Shown here piece by piece: positions 32,110 to 40,657 of a stretch of 64,000 bases of DNA. How positions within the stretch are numbered: position 1 is the first letter of the stretch; every line of letters starts with the position of its first letter. Origin of the DNA: an uncultured Oscillospiraceae bacterium (lineage in GTDB: Bacteria > Bacillota > Clostridia > Oscillospirales > Ruminococcaceae). The position numbers and the translations under genes were made by a program. The stretch is from assembly GCA_904396495.1 (NCBI GenBank), contig CAJFOJ010000019.1, forward strand, positions 1 through 64,000. The letters are read 5' to 3'. The notes beneath the pieces were generated by a model. The model worked only from the letters and a program-made list of their open reading frames with translations, had not been told where the DNA came from and did no database searches.

Positions 32110-34281
32110 ATGAACGACATTAAAAAGAAAGGCGAACGGCTTTTAGCGATCGCCGTAACTCTCATGATACTTGCAACGCTTATTTTGGCGGCTGTACCGG
32201 CTTTTACTGCCCATGCCGCCGGAGAGCCCACCGTCTCGATCACCACCGATCCTGCCAGTGGAATTCAGGCGTTTGAGGATTTCAGCATGGATTTACGCTT
32301 TTTCCACAATGATTATACCGACAGCGACGTTACAAGTGTTGACATCACAGTGACGGGCATGGGCGGTATGAGCGGCTCCTTCGCACAGAAGGATATCCGT
32401 CCCAGCGGCGGCTCGACGCTGACCTATGAGCTTCATATCCCCGAAGGGAACTTCACCTATACCGGCATGGGGGCTACCACGCTGCTCATCGACGTAAAGT
32501 ACAGCGGAAAGGTGACTGACAGCTATTCCATCCAGCGGACAGTCTACAGCATTGACGGAGGCGGAAATGACCAGTACGACCCAGACGAGCCGATTACTCC
32601 CGGCCCTTTAGACCCTCCAAAGCTGGTGGGAAACGCCATTATCGTCAAAGAGGGTTCTCCCTTGCAGACTATTAATGCCGGACAGAGCAAAACCCTTCGG
32701 ATTCGGCTTACCAATACCACCAACTCCCTTTTGGGAAAAATTCAGGTGAGTACCACCCTGCCGGAAGGAATGACCTTCAATTCCTCCGACGCCGTCAAAT
32801 CAATATACCTGGGAAGGGGAGAAACGGCGGAACTGACCCTCGGCGTGACGGCTGGTGAGGAGATGACTACCGGCACCCAGACCATCTCCCTCAAAGCCAT
32901 GTACAAATATGGAGCTGAGGTCAAGACCGAAGAGATTCCCGTGTATTTGAAGGTTACCGGCAAAGAGGAACAGACGGGTAGCAACGGGAGCCTCGTTATC
33001 ACAGGTTACAAGGTGGATAAGTCGACAGTTCCGGCTGGGGATTCCTTTAAGCTCAATGTAACCGTCCGGAACAACACCGGCAAGGCGGTACAGGGCGTAC
33101 AGGTCAAGCTGGACGGGTTGGCGACAGAGGGTATCACCGTCAACGGCGGATTGGACACCCAGACCATCCAAAGCCTCGCCCAGGGCGCTTCCACCACTTT
33201 AACCTACAACATGTCCACCAGCAATAAGCTGGAAACCGGCAACCAGATCCTCACCGTCAGCTTAAAAAACGGCGAGGAGGAAACCTCCTCCAAGGTGTTT
33301 GTGCCGGTGAAGGGGACTAAAACCTCCAGCGACGAGGAACCAGAGGGCGTCGGCATGAGCAAGCCCCAGATTATCATGCAGAGCTACAGCTTCGGGGATA
33401 GCTCGGTTGTAGGCGGCCAGACCTTCCCTCTGACACTCAACGTGAAGAACACAAGCGGGGTCTCCGCCATCGAAAACGTCAAAATGACCATCGAGTCGGC
33501 CCCTGACGAGACTACCGGCGGCGTCTTTACTCCCGCCAATTCCAGCAACACCTTCTTTATCGCCAGGGTTCCGGCGGGCGGTGTATTTTCCGAGCAGATC
33601 GACATGGCGGTCAAGGCGGATGCGGCCCCAAAATCCTACGGTTTAGAGGTGAAGTTCAGCTACGAGGCGGTTTTGGACGGCAAGCGGGAAACATTGGAGG
33701 CTACCGAGACCATCACCGTCCCCGTGACCCAGCCCGACCGCTTTGAGGTAAACGAGGTGGAACTGTGCAACCCGATCTACCTGGGAGACAGCCCCTCCAT
33801 TTCGGTGCAGTACGTAAACCAGGGCAAGAGCACCATATTTAACCTGTCGGTGGAAGTAGAGGGCGAAAACTTCACCACCGGTGAGTCCAAGTCCTATATC
33901 GGGAATGTGGAGTCCGGTTCCAGCGACACCTTTGATCTCAGCATTAACCCGGTGGACTTGGGGCCGCTTAATGGCACCCTCAAATTTACCTATGAGGACG
34001 CAAATGGCGAGACCAAGGAAATTATCCGGGAGTTTTCCTCTGAGGTCATGCAGATGGATATGCCTGCCATTGACGACCCAGGATTGGAGCCCATGCCGGA
34101 AGAGCCCCAGGGAGGGTTTCCCGTGTGGGGATGGGTTCTCATCGCAGTTGGCTCCGCTGCGGTGGTTGCGATAGTTGTTATCGTAGTCGTCGTTAAAGTC
34201 AAGGCCCGCAAAAAGAGACTTTTAGAAGAAAACGACGACTTTGACGACATCCCCGAGGACGATGAGGATATAGAGACATGA
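32110..34281 (+). CDS. Membrane-anchored extracytoplasmic protein with CARDB-like repeats, ABC partner
   Basis: The 723-residue protein has an N-terminal signal/anchor (about 10-36, ending AFTAHAAG), then an extracytoplasmic region of tandem Ig-like domains. These resemble CARDB/NEW3 repeats (for example SKTLRIRLTNTTNSLLGKI, DSFKLNVTVRNNTGKAVQG, TFPLTLNVKNTSG, SPSISVQYVNQGKST). A single membrane helix near residues 675-698 and a very acidic cytoplasmic tail (DDFDDIPEDDEDIET) complete it. Its position between an ATPase and a MacB-type permease (4-base overlap downstream, AAGGAG upstream) suggests an adaptor or substrate-receiving role, in place of the usual membrane-fusion protein. That role is an inference. 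Confidence 0.75.
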   Translation: MNDIKKKGERLLAIAVTLMILATLILAAVPAFTAHAAGEPTVSITTDPASGIQAFEDFSMDLRFFHNDYTDSDVTSVDITVTGMGGMSGSFAQKDIRPSGGSTLTYELHIPEGNFTYTGMGATTLLIDVKYSGKVTDSYSIQRTVYSIDGGGNDQYDPDEPITPGPLDPPKLVGNAIIVKEGSPLQTINAGQSKTLRIRLTNTTNSLLGKIQVSTTLPEGMTFNSSDAVKSIYLGRGETAELTLGVTAGEEMTTGTQTISLKAMYKYGAEVKTEEIPVYLKVTGKEEQTGSNGSLVITGYKVDKSTVPAGDSFKLNVTVRNNTGKAVQGVQVKLDGLATEGITVNGGLDTQTIQSLAQGASTTLTYNMSTSNKLETGNQILTVSLKNGEEETSSKVFVPVKGTKTSSDEEPEGVGMSKPQIIMQSYSFGDSSVVGGQTFPLTLNVKNTSGVSAIENVKMTIESAPDETTGGVFTPANSSNTFFIARVPAGGVFSEQIDMAVKADAAPKSYGLEVKFSYEAVLDGKRETLEATETITVPVTQPDRFEVNEVELCNPIYLGDSPSISVQYVNQGKSTIFNLSVEVEGENFTTGESKSYIGNVESGSSDTFDLSINPVDLGPLNGTLKFTYEDANGETKEIIREFSSEVMQMDMPAIDDPGLEPMPEEPQGGFPVWGWVLIAVGSAAVVAIVVIVVVVKVKARKKRLLEENDDFDDIPEDDEDIET

Positions 34282-35630
34282 AATTAAAAGACATGATTGT
34301 CATGTGCCTTTCAAACCTCTTTAAACGGAAGGTGCGAACCCTCTTGACCGTTATGGGAGTGGTCATCGGCACATGCGCCATCGTTGTGATGATTTCACTG
34401 GGCCTGGGGATGCAGAAAACCACCGAGGAAGCCCTGGCCCAGATGGGTGACTTGACGGTGATCCAGATTTACAACTGGAACAGCAGCCCCGACATCCCCG
34501 CCTTGGACGACGCCATGGTGCAGACCATCAAGGAAAACCAGTACGTCGAAGCAACTATGCCCGTCTACGAGGGAGAATGGGGCCAATTCACCATCAAGAG
34601 CGGGAAATACGCCTACGAGGGCATGGTGTACGGTGTGTATATGGATGACTTGGAAGCGTTCGGCTACCAGCTTACCGAGGGGAATTTTCCCACCTCGGAG
34701 ACAGGTGGGGAGGAAAGCTATGTCCTCTTTGGCTCCCAGGCGCCCTATGAATTCTACAACACCAAAAAAACCATGAACAACCGGGTCAACATGATTCCTG
34801 ACGCGGAGGGGAACATGCCCGATCCCTTTGTCGACGTGATGAAGGACAAATTGGAAATTGAAATCAACAAGCAGGACCCGGAGAACAACAAAAAAGCCCC
34901 CGCCTTTAAAATTAAGACAGCGGGCATCATGGCCGAGGACTGGAGTAAAAACCCAAGCCCCAGCTATTCGGTTTTTCTGGACATTGATTACCTCAAAAAG
35001 CTTCAGACCGAGTACAACAAATTAAACAACGTCAAGGTGGATAAAAACAAAAAGGACACCGGCTATCAGCAGGTAATGGTCAAGGTGGACGACATGAAGC
35101 ACGTGGCCGAGGTGGAGGAAATCATCAAAGGCTACGGCTACGAGACAAACTCGATGGAGAGCATCCGTAAGCCCATCGAAGAGCAAGCCAGAAGCCAGCA
35201 GATGATCCTGGGCGGCCTGGGAGCGATTTCGCTTCTGGTGGCGGCTTTGGGCATCACCAATACCATGATTATGTCCATCTACGAGCGCACACGTGAAATC
35301 GGCGTTATGAAGGTTTTAGGCTGTATGATTAAAAATATCCGCACCGTCTTTTTGATGGAGGCGGGCACCATCGGCCTGATTGGAGGGGTGATCGGCGTAG
35401 GTATCAGCTACCTCATCTCCTTTATCATCAACTCCATCTCCGCCGGTGCGGGAGGGGATATGTCCGGCATCGTCATGGGGAATGGAGGGCTGGGCGGCTC
35501 TTCGATTATCCCGTTCTGGCTGGTCCTGGGGGCCATCGCCTTTGCCACGATGATCGGCCTCATATCCGGATTTTATCCCGCCAACCGGGCGGTGAAAATC
35601 AGCGCGCTGACCGCTATCAAGCAGGAATAA
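34278..35630 (+). CDS. ABC transporter permease, MacB/FtsX type
   Basis: The 450-residue protein has one N-terminal membrane helix (about 20-42, RTLLTVMGVVIGTCAIV), a large extracytoplasmic MacB-periplasmic-core-like domain (about 50-300), and three C-terminal helices (about 305-330, 355-385, 410-435). The FtsX-type loop ITNTMIMSIYERTREIGVMK is present. The start ATG overlaps the stop of the preceding gene (ATGA), indicating translational coupling. With the upstream ATPase it forms a type VII (MacB-like) ABC system. The substrate is unknown. Confidence 0.9.
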   Translation: MKLKDMIVMCLSNLFKRKVRTLLTVMGVVIGTCAIVVMISLGLGMQKTTEEALAQMGDLTVIQIYNWNSSPDIPALDDAMVQTIKENQYVEATMPVYEGEWGQFTIKSGKYAYEGMVYGVYMDDLEAFGYQLTEGNFPTSETGGEESYVLFGSQAPYEFYNTKKTMNNRVNMIPDAEGNMPDPFVDVMKDKLEIEINKQDPENNKKAPAFKIKTAGIMAEDWSKNPSPSYSVFLDIDYLKKLQTEYNKLNNVKVDKNKKDTGYQQVMVKVDDMKHVAEVEEIIKGYGYETNSMESIRKPIEEQARSQQMILGGLGAISLLVAALGITNTMIMSIYERTREIGVMKVLGCMIKNIRTVFLMEAGTIGLIGGVIGVGISYLISFIINSISAGAGGDMSGIVMGNGGLGGSSIIPFWLVLGAIAFATMIGLISGFYPANRAVKISALTAIKQE

Positions 35631-35656
35631 GAGCGGTTATCAGGCGGTAAAACATC

Positions 35657-35692
35657 AAAAAACGGACAGCTGTTACGACTGTCCGTTTTTTT
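35657..35692. terminator. Terminator of the ABC operon, overlapping the end of the RHH gene
   Basis: AAAAAACGGACAG (35657-35669) pairs with CTGTCCGTTTTTT (35679-35691). Its loop and right arm contain the stop codon and last codons of the convergent RHH gene. Confidence 0.85.
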
Positions 35693-35876
35693 GTCGTTCC
35701 TCTTCGTCCAGTGTGTCCAGGGCATAGCGCAGAGCCTCTCGGACGAACGCAGAAAAGCTGCAATCCAGCTTTTTGCTGACCAGATCAACCTGATCTGCCA
35801 ACTCTTTAGAAATATAGATGGTCCGGCAGGTATGGGGCGGACTTTGAGGGCGGGGAAGTATCTTAAAATTTTTCAT
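35673..35876 (-). CDS. Small ribbon-helix-helix (CopG/Arc-like) protein
   Basis: This is a 67-residue protein. After a Pro-rich N-terminal part (RPQSPPHTC) it has the ribbon-helix-helix pattern RTIYISKELADQVDLVSKK followed by SFSAFVREALRYALD. Such proteins bind DNA as dimers and are often antitoxins or plasmid/phage regulators. No toxin gene is adjacent: the neighbours are the ABC permease and repeats. The ATG at 35876 follows GGAGG by 6 bases; a longer reading to 36092 passes through repeat sequence and is rejected. Confidence 0.75.
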   Translation of the reverse strand: MKNFKILPRPQSPPHTCRTIYISKELADQVDLVSKKLDCSFSAFVREALRYALDTLDEEERQKNGQS

Positions 35877-35921
35877 TGGCGTCCTCCAGAAAAAATGTGG
35901 AGCGGATATTTGGCCCTGCCC

Positions 35922-36046
35922 CGGCAGGAAGCCCGAAAACCGCGGCATGTCCCTCGTTTTCCTATTTTGGCGTGGTTCGTCCGGTTGTATAGAGGAAGAT
36001 GGGGAATGCAAAACGCGGTGAAATAGTGAACTCGGGCCTCCTGCCG
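35922..36046. repeat. 125-bp region closed by a 15-bp inverted repeat
   Basis: CGGCAGGAAGCCCGA (35922-35936) and TCGGGCCTCCTGCCG (36032-36046) are reverse complements with one mismatch. The inside is GC-rich with shorter matching fragments between the two halves. It lies just upstream of the RHH gene. It looks like a small non-coding repeat or a degenerate MITE-like unit. Confidence 0.5.
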
Positions 36047-36074
36047 AGGCGGGGGGAGGAGATGCGAGGGAAAC

Positions 36075-36150
36075 GTAGGGGGAGACATCCACGTTGCCCC
36101 GCGGTCAACTATTGCCGTTAAACACGAGCGGAGCAGAGTCCCGCCCCTAC
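36075..36150. repeat. GC-rich intergenic repeat bounded by GTAGGGG and CCCCTAC (copy A)
   Basis: This 76-base segment begins GTAGGGGG (36075-36082) and ends GCCCCTAC (36143-36150), which pair as a terminal stem. It shares TCCACGTTGCCCCG (36088-36101) with a second copy at 36591-36604 on the other side of the XRE gene. No coding capacity is evident. Confidence 0.6.
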
Positions 36151-36196
36151 AGGTTGGCGTTTACAGAGAACAAGAAATAAAACCCACGGATTTTCG

Positions 36197-36225
36197 TTGA
36201 CTTTCCGGGGCGGGGATGGTATGCT
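36197..36225 (+). promoter_or_regulatory. Sigma-A promoter of the XRE-family gene
   Basis: TTGACT (36197-36202) and TATGCT (36220-36225) with a 17-base spacer. The following 130 bases contain the repeated half-sites listed next. Confidence 0.7.
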
Positions 36226-36250
36226 GAAAAGGAGTATACACGCAGTTTGT

Positions 36251-36324
36251 TTCGTGTTTCTACATTTCATGAAAAATTTTTCGTGTTTTGTTATTTGTAG
36301 TATATCACGAGAATCTTTTCGTGT
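36251..36324. promoter_or_regulatory. Repeated TTCGTG/CACGA half-sites, candidate XRE operator
   Basis: TTTCGTGT-like words occur near 36251, 36280 and 36318, and CACGA occurs at 36306-36310. The last pair forms an inverted repeat, CACGA-N8-TCGTG (36306-36323). Lying between the promoter and start codon of a helix-turn-helix gene, these are plausible autoregulatory sites. Confidence 0.45.
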
Positions 36325-36354
36325 CAAGCGTTTTTAGAAAATTGAGGTGAAAAA

Positions 36355-36576
36355 ATGGAAAAATTCGTTGAGAGAGTTAAAACTTTGAGGGAAAAGAGAG
36401 GATTTACCCAAGAACAGGTAGCAAAGGCTATCGGGATTAAGGGAAGAAGTTATCAGTATTATGAAGGCGGACAATCTGTGCCATCAGCAGTGAATCTGAT
36501 TGCACTGGCCAAACTCTACCATGTCAGCATCGACTACATTCTTGGCCTGACCGACGACCCGACCTGTCACTGGTAA
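36355..36576 (+). CDS. XRE-family helix-turn-helix regulator
   Basis: A 73-residue cytoplasmic DNA-binding protein that is essentially one HTH_3 domain: VKTLREKRGFTQEQVAKAIG is the first half, followed by GRSYQYYEGGQSVPS as the recognition part and the IDYILGLTDDP ending typical of the family. GAGG precedes the ATG by about 7 bases. It is a lone gene flanked on both sides by related GC-rich repeats (36075-36150 and 36580-36661). It probably regulates itself through the half-sites upstream; other targets are unknown. Confidence 0.88.
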   Translation: MEKFVERVKTLREKRGFTQEQVAKAIGIKGRSYQYYEGGQSVPSAVNLIALAKLYHVSIDYILGLTDDPTCHW

Positions 36577-36579
36577 TCG

Positions 36580-36661
36580 CAGGGGCGGCGTCCACGTTGC
36601 CCCGTGGATACTTAGAAAATATACCGGATAATGACGTGCCGATGGCCCTCATCGGCCCCTA
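36580..36661. repeat. GC-rich intergenic repeat bounded by AGGGGC and GCCCCT (copy B)
   Basis: AGGGGC (36581-36586) and GCCCCT (36655-36660) close an 80-base element that begins four bases after the XRE stop codon. Inside are two hairpins, CCACG/CGTGG (36592-36596 with 36603-36607) and GCCGATG/CATCGGC (36638-36644 with 36650-36656). It shares TCCACGTTGCCCCG with copy A at 36075-36150. Confidence 0.6.
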
Positions 36662-36705
36662 CAAACGGCAGAGTGAATCGACGACTCAACCTACCATTAG
36701 TGAAA

Positions 36706-36736
36706 AAACCGCTTCCAACTTAGTTGGAAGCGGTTT
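36706..36736 (-). terminator. Terminator of the fructokinase gene
   Basis: A 14-bp perfect stem (36706-36719 with 36723-36736, core CCGCTTCCAAC) is followed on the minus strand by a T run, directly after the fructokinase stop codon. Confidence 0.9.
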
Positions 36737-36739
36737 GTG

Positions 36740-37720
36740 CTATTGTTTGGGTATCAATTTTTGCTCCATTTCCATGCAGCGGTTGATTTCCTCGATGGTG
36801 GGAATTGCGGGGATTGCCCCCTTCTTTGTGGTGACAAGGGAGCCTAAGGCATTTGCAAAATCCAGCATTTCGCTTACGTCTCCGTCGCTCAAATCCCCGA
36901 TGTCCTTGCCGCTTTGGAGTAGGCGATAGACAACCCCAGCTAAGAAAGAATCCCCAGCCCCGGTGGTGTCGATAGTGTTGAGGTCGTAGGCATAGGAGTG
37001 GTAGTCCCGGCCGTTGACATAAGCGTAACAGCCGTCGGCCGCCTTGGTGATGAGGATGAGTTTAATACCGTGCCGCTGGGAAAGCTCTTTGCAGATTTGG
37101 TGATCCTCCACCTCCCCAAAGAGGAACTCCACCTCTTCCTCCGACAATTTGAGGATGTCGGCGTAATGGAGGGTGTCTAGAATCGTTTTTTTGGCCTCGT
37201 CTGCCGATTTCCAGAGGGGCAGACGCAGGTTGGGGTCATAAGAGATGATGGCCCCTGCTTTTTTTGCCTCCTCCACTGCGTAGAGCACAGTGGATTTTTC
37301 CGGATCCTCGGTGAGGGAGACCGAGCCAAAGTGGAAAATCCGGGTATTTTTGTAAGAGGATTCGCTCAGATCCTCTTTTTTCAGGCTCACGTCGGCGGTA
37401 AGATGGTTGCGGTAAAAGGAAAACTCCCGGTTTCCGCCGGGGAGGAGGGTGACGAAAGCCAAAGTGGTGGGGTAGTCGGAGGTAAGCACCAGATGCTCGG
37501 CGCAGACACCGGCGTTTTGGAGGGCCTCCTTGCAGCTGAGGCCGAATACGTCGTTGCCCACCTTGCCCACAAAGGCGCTGTGAAGTCCCAGCTTGGCGAC
37601 CACGCTCGCCACATTGGCGGGAGCTCCGCCGGGGTTTGGCTGGTAGAGGGTGGGGCCGCCGTCCGTCCCATAGGGGGTGAAATCGATCAGCATTTCACCG
37701 ATACTGACAAAATCAAACAT
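36740..37720 (-). CDS. scrK: PfkB family fructokinase
   Basis: Phosphorylates fructose to fructose-6-phosphate with ATP in the cytoplasm. The 326-residue ribokinase-fold protein has the PfkB N-terminal segment (SIGEMLIDFTP, NPGGAPANVA). The C-terminal signature DTTGAGDSFLAGVVY carries the catalytic Asp and the anion hole. Fructose is inferred from context: sucrose phosphorylase in the same locus releases it. It lies 83 bases after the LacI gene and ends at a terminator. Two adjacent ATGs (37723 and 37720) are possible; the second is better spaced from GAGG. Confidence 0.9.
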   Translation of the reverse strand: MFDFVSIGEMLIDFTPYGTDGGPTLYQPNPGGAPANVASVVAKLGLHSAFVGKVGNDVFGLSCKEALQNAGVCAEHLVLTSDYPTTLAFVTLLPGGNREFSFYRNHLTADVSLKKEDLSESSYKNTRIFHFGSVSLTEDPEKSTVLYAVEEAKKAGAIISYDPNLRLPLWKSADEAKKTILDTLHYADILKLSEEEVEFLFGEVEDHQICKELSQRHGIKLILITKAADGCYAYVNGRDYHSYAYDLNTIDTTGAGDSFLAGVVYRLLQSGKDIGDLSDGDVSEMLDFANALGSLVTTKKGAIPAIPTIEEINRCMEMEQKLIPKQ

Positions 37721-37803
37721 CATTTTACCTCAATCCGCCGCTGTGCGCACCGGCTCGTTTTGAAAACTCCATCTCCCTACGCACAGAAACAAAGGGGACG
37801 GTT

Positions 37804-38781
37804 TTATGTGGTTTTCCGCTCGATGAGTTTAACCGGCAGGACGGTGCGATGGTCCAGCTCCTCTCCGGCAATACAGGTTAAAAGCTGCCGGACGCATTCC
37901 ATTCCCAAGGCGGGAATGTCCTGCCCGATGGTAGTCAGGGGCGGATAGATCATTTTGCTGAAGCTGATGCCGTCAAACCCGACGATCTTCACATCCTCGG
38001 GGACGCGATAGCCCAGCGCCGCACAGGCCTTGACACACTCGGCGGCGATCATGTCAGAACTGGCGAAGATGCCGTCCACCTGGGGAAACTCATGGAAGAT
38101 GCGGTCAATAATTTCAGAGTAATTGAGGTCGCGGAGCATCTGCTCGGTGGCCTCAAAGATGCGGTAACAGACGCCCGCCTGTTCGCAAAGTGTTGTAAAG
38201 GCGCTGGCCCGTTCGTCGGACGAGAGTTTGAGCCGCAGTTCGCCGCTGACGTGGACCAGGTTTTTGCAGCCCTTGGCCAAAAGGTGGCGGGTAGCCAACG
38301 AACCGCCCTGAAAGTTGTCAGAAATCACGGCGGGTATGTCGTCGGAAATGATGGTCTCCACCGACACAATGGGAAGGTGGCTGTCCTTAAAATAATCCGT
38401 TTCGCCGGTATGGCTTCCCACGATGATCCCGTCGACCATGTTCCGCCTCAGCATTTCCACATAGCTTTTTTCCTTTTCCGAGTCGAAAAAGGAATTGCAG
38501 AGCATCAGCTTATAGCCGTGGCGGTAGGCGGCATCTTCGATGCTGGTAGCCAGCTCGGCGTAAAACTGGTGAGTGAGGGGCGGCAAAATCAGGCCGATGA
38601 TTTTGGAGCGCTGTTTGCCCAGGGAACGGGCCACTTCGTTGGGGTGGTAGTCCAGTTCCTTCATTGCGCGGTAGACGGCTTTCCGAGTTGATTCGCTGAT
38701 GGCGCCCCGGTTGTTGAGCACCCGGGACACGGTTGCAATGGAAACGCCGGCTCTCGATGCAACGTCTTTGATGGTAGACAC
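37804..38781 (-). CDS. LacI family transcriptional regulator of the sucrose/alpha-glucoside locus
   Basis: The 325-residue repressor has an N-terminal helix-turn-helix (TIKDVASRAGVSIATVSRVLN), the hinge helix PNEVARSLGK, and a periplasmic-binding-protein-like sensor domain (about 60-325). The start codon is GTG, behind AGGAGG. It is embedded between the alpha-glucosidase and fructokinase genes. A LacI-type operator, TGTCAACCGTTTACA, overlaps the promoter of the sucrose phosphorylase gene (45717-45731), so it probably represses the whole locus until sugar arrives. The effector is inferred, not seen. Confidence 0.92.
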   Translation of the reverse strand: MSTIKDVASRAGVSIATVSRVLNNRGAISESTRKAVYRAMKELDYHPNEVARSLGKQRSKIIGLILPPLTHQFYAELATSIEDAAYRHGYKLMLCNSFFDSEKEKSYVEMLRRNMVDGIIVGSHTGETDYFKDSHLPIVSVETIISDDIPAVISDNFQGGSLATRHLLAKGCKNLVHVSGELRLKLSSDERASAFTTLCEQAGVCYRIFEATEQMLRDLNYSEIIDRIFHEFPQVDGIFASSDMIAAECVKACAALGYRVPEDVKIVGFDGISFSKMIYPPLTTIGQDIPALGMECVRQLLTCIAGEELDHRTVLPVKLIERKTT

Positions 38782-38956
38782 GGTTATTGACCTCCTGTGG
38801 TGAAACGCCGTCTTTTAAAAAACGGATAAAAAGGATTTAGTGCAGTAATATTTATTATAAAAAACGAAAAAGCTCCTCACAAGGGGTATTTGGCAATTTT
38901 AGCAGACTGCCCAGATTATGGGCAAAGGGAGAAGTAGAAATTATGAAAACATCTCT

Positions 38957-40630
38957 CTATTCGACGGAAAATAGCACCGCCTGCCAAGGCTTTAATAGGA
39001 GACCATTGTGCTTCATTTGCAGTTCCCCGTAATTGCTGAGAAGGACTTCTCCCACCGTCCAATGGGTTTTCACCAGGACTTCCTCTTCACTAAAGTTGCA
39101 GAGGATCAAAACCCGCTGCCCATTGTGCTCCCGCAGATAGGCGGCAATGGTGTCATACTCAGTGAGGCAGGGCTCAAACCCTCCCAGAACGAGAGCGTCC
39201 CGCCATTTTGCGTCTTTGTGGAGGGTGACCATTTTTTTATAGTAGGATAGCACCGATTCCGGTTCCTTGCCCTCTGCTTCGGCGTTGACGGCCAGGTGGC
39301 CACCTGCCACCGGAAGCCAGGGCGTCCCCTTGGTGAACCCGGCGTTTAGCTCCCCAGTCCAGGGGAAGGGGGTACGGCTGTTGTCACGGCTGCGGCGGTT
39401 GACTACCGACATGGCTTCCTCTACCGACAACCCGGCAGCAATTGCGCGGCGGTACTGATCCTTGGTCTGGATGTCGTCCAGGCTGTCGATGGATTCCCAG
39501 TCGGCATTGACCATCCCCAGTTCCTCCCCTTGGTAGATATAAGGGGTACCCCGCAAAAAGAAATAAAATGTGCCGAGCATGGTGGTGGAGTGGTAGTTGA
39601 TGCTGTCTTCGGGCAGGTATTTGTTGAGGGAACGAGGCTGGTCGTGGTTTTCGAGATAATTTGCGCCCCACCCGGCTTTTTGCAGGTCCAATTGGGTTTC
39701 AAACACCGTATCCCGGAACTCTTTAGGGGTGAACAGCCGGCGCTGATACCAGTCTCCTCCGGGAATTACGTCCATGTCGGCGTAGCTAAAGTCAAAAATC
39801 ATCGAAAAATAGCCGTTCTCCCCAATGTAGTCGGGCAGCTCATCGGCGGGGACGCCAGGGGCTTCCGCCACCGTCATGCAGTTGTGAGGTTTAAAGCACC
39901 GGTCCCGCAGCTCGCCCAAAAACTCGCCGATGCCGGGGTAATTCTGGGAGTAGGGGTTGGCGCTTGTAAGGCCGTCTGCGCCGTCCGCCGGCGCGGAGGG
40001 AAATTTGGGGTCTTTTTTGATATAGGTGATGGCGTCCACCCGGAAACCGCCTAAGCCTTTGTCCAGCCACCAGTTGACCATTTTGAAAAGCTCTTCCCTA
40101 AGCTCCTTGGTCTCCCAGTTTAAGTCCGGCTGCTCCTTTGCAAAGGTGTGGAAGTAGTATAGCTCAGTGCCGGGGATTTTTTCCCAAACACTGCCGCCGA
40201 AAATCGAGCGCCAGTTGTTTGGCGGATTTCCATCTTTGCCCTCCTTGATGATGAAATACTTGCCGTAAGGGCCCAATGGGTCTTTTAACGCCTGCTTAAA
40301 CCACTCGTGCTCACTGGAGCAGTGGTTGATGACAAGGTCCATGATGATCTTGATATCCCGTTTTCCGGCTTCATCAATGAGGCGGTATACGTCCTCGTTG
40401 GTGCCGAAACGGGGGTCGATTTTGTAGTAATCGGCGATGTCGTAGCCGTTGTCCTTCATAGGAGACTGATAGACCGGACAGAGCCAAATGACGTTGCATC
40501 CCAACTCTTTGATATAGTCCAGTTTTTCGATGATGCCGGGGATGTCTCCGATGCCGTCTCCGTCCAAGTCGTAAAAGCTACGGGGATAAATTTGGTAGAC
40601 GATCGCGTCCTGCCACCATTTTGAATTCAT
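38957..40630 (-). CDS. GH13 alpha-glucosidase (oligo-glucosidase family)
   Basis: A 557-residue cytoplasmic enzyme that cleaves glucose from the non-reducing end of short alpha-glucosides. GH13 motifs are all present: MDLVINHCS, GGFRVDAI with the nucleophile Asp, VAEAPG with the acid/base Glu, and ENHDQPR with the transition-state Asp. The residue after the nucleophile is Ala. In this family Val at this place goes with alpha-1,6 specificity, and Ala or Thr with alpha-1,4, so maltose-type substrates are more likely than isomaltose. The ATG at 40630 follows AAAGGAG. A terminator-like hairpin separates it from the upstream permease gene. Confidence 0.9.
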   Translation of the reverse strand: MNSKWWQDAIVYQIYPRSFYDLDGDGIGDIPGIIEKLDYIKELGCNVIWLCPVYQSPMKDNGYDIADYYKIDPRFGTNEDVYRLIDEAGKRDIKIIMDLVINHCSSEHEWFKQALKDPLGPYGKYFIIKEGKDGNPPNNWRSIFGGSVWEKIPGTELYYFHTFAKEQPDLNWETKELREELFKMVNWWLDKGLGGFRVDAITYIKKDPKFPSAPADGADGLTSANPYSQNYPGIGEFLGELRDRCFKPHNCMTVAEAPGVPADELPDYIGENGYFSMIFDFSYADMDVIPGGDWYQRRLFTPKEFRDTVFETQLDLQKAGWGANYLENHDQPRSLNKYLPEDSINYHSTTMLGTFYFFLRGTPYIYQGEELGMVNADWESIDSLDDIQTKDQYRRAIAAGLSVEEAMSVVNRRSRDNSRTPFPWTGELNAGFTKGTPWLPVAGGHLAVNAEAEGKEPESVLSYYKKMVTLHKDAKWRDALVLGGFEPCLTEYDTIAAYLREHNGQRVLILCNFSEEEVLVKTHWTVGEVLLSNYGELQMKHNGLLLKPWQAVLFSVE

Positions 40631-40657
40631 ATTCGTTCTCCTTTAGAATGAAAAGTA

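Noticed and set aside
35673-36576. The RHH and XRE genes as a toxin-antitoxin pair
   Set aside because: They are on opposite strands, 480 bases apart, and neither has a toxin-like neighbour.
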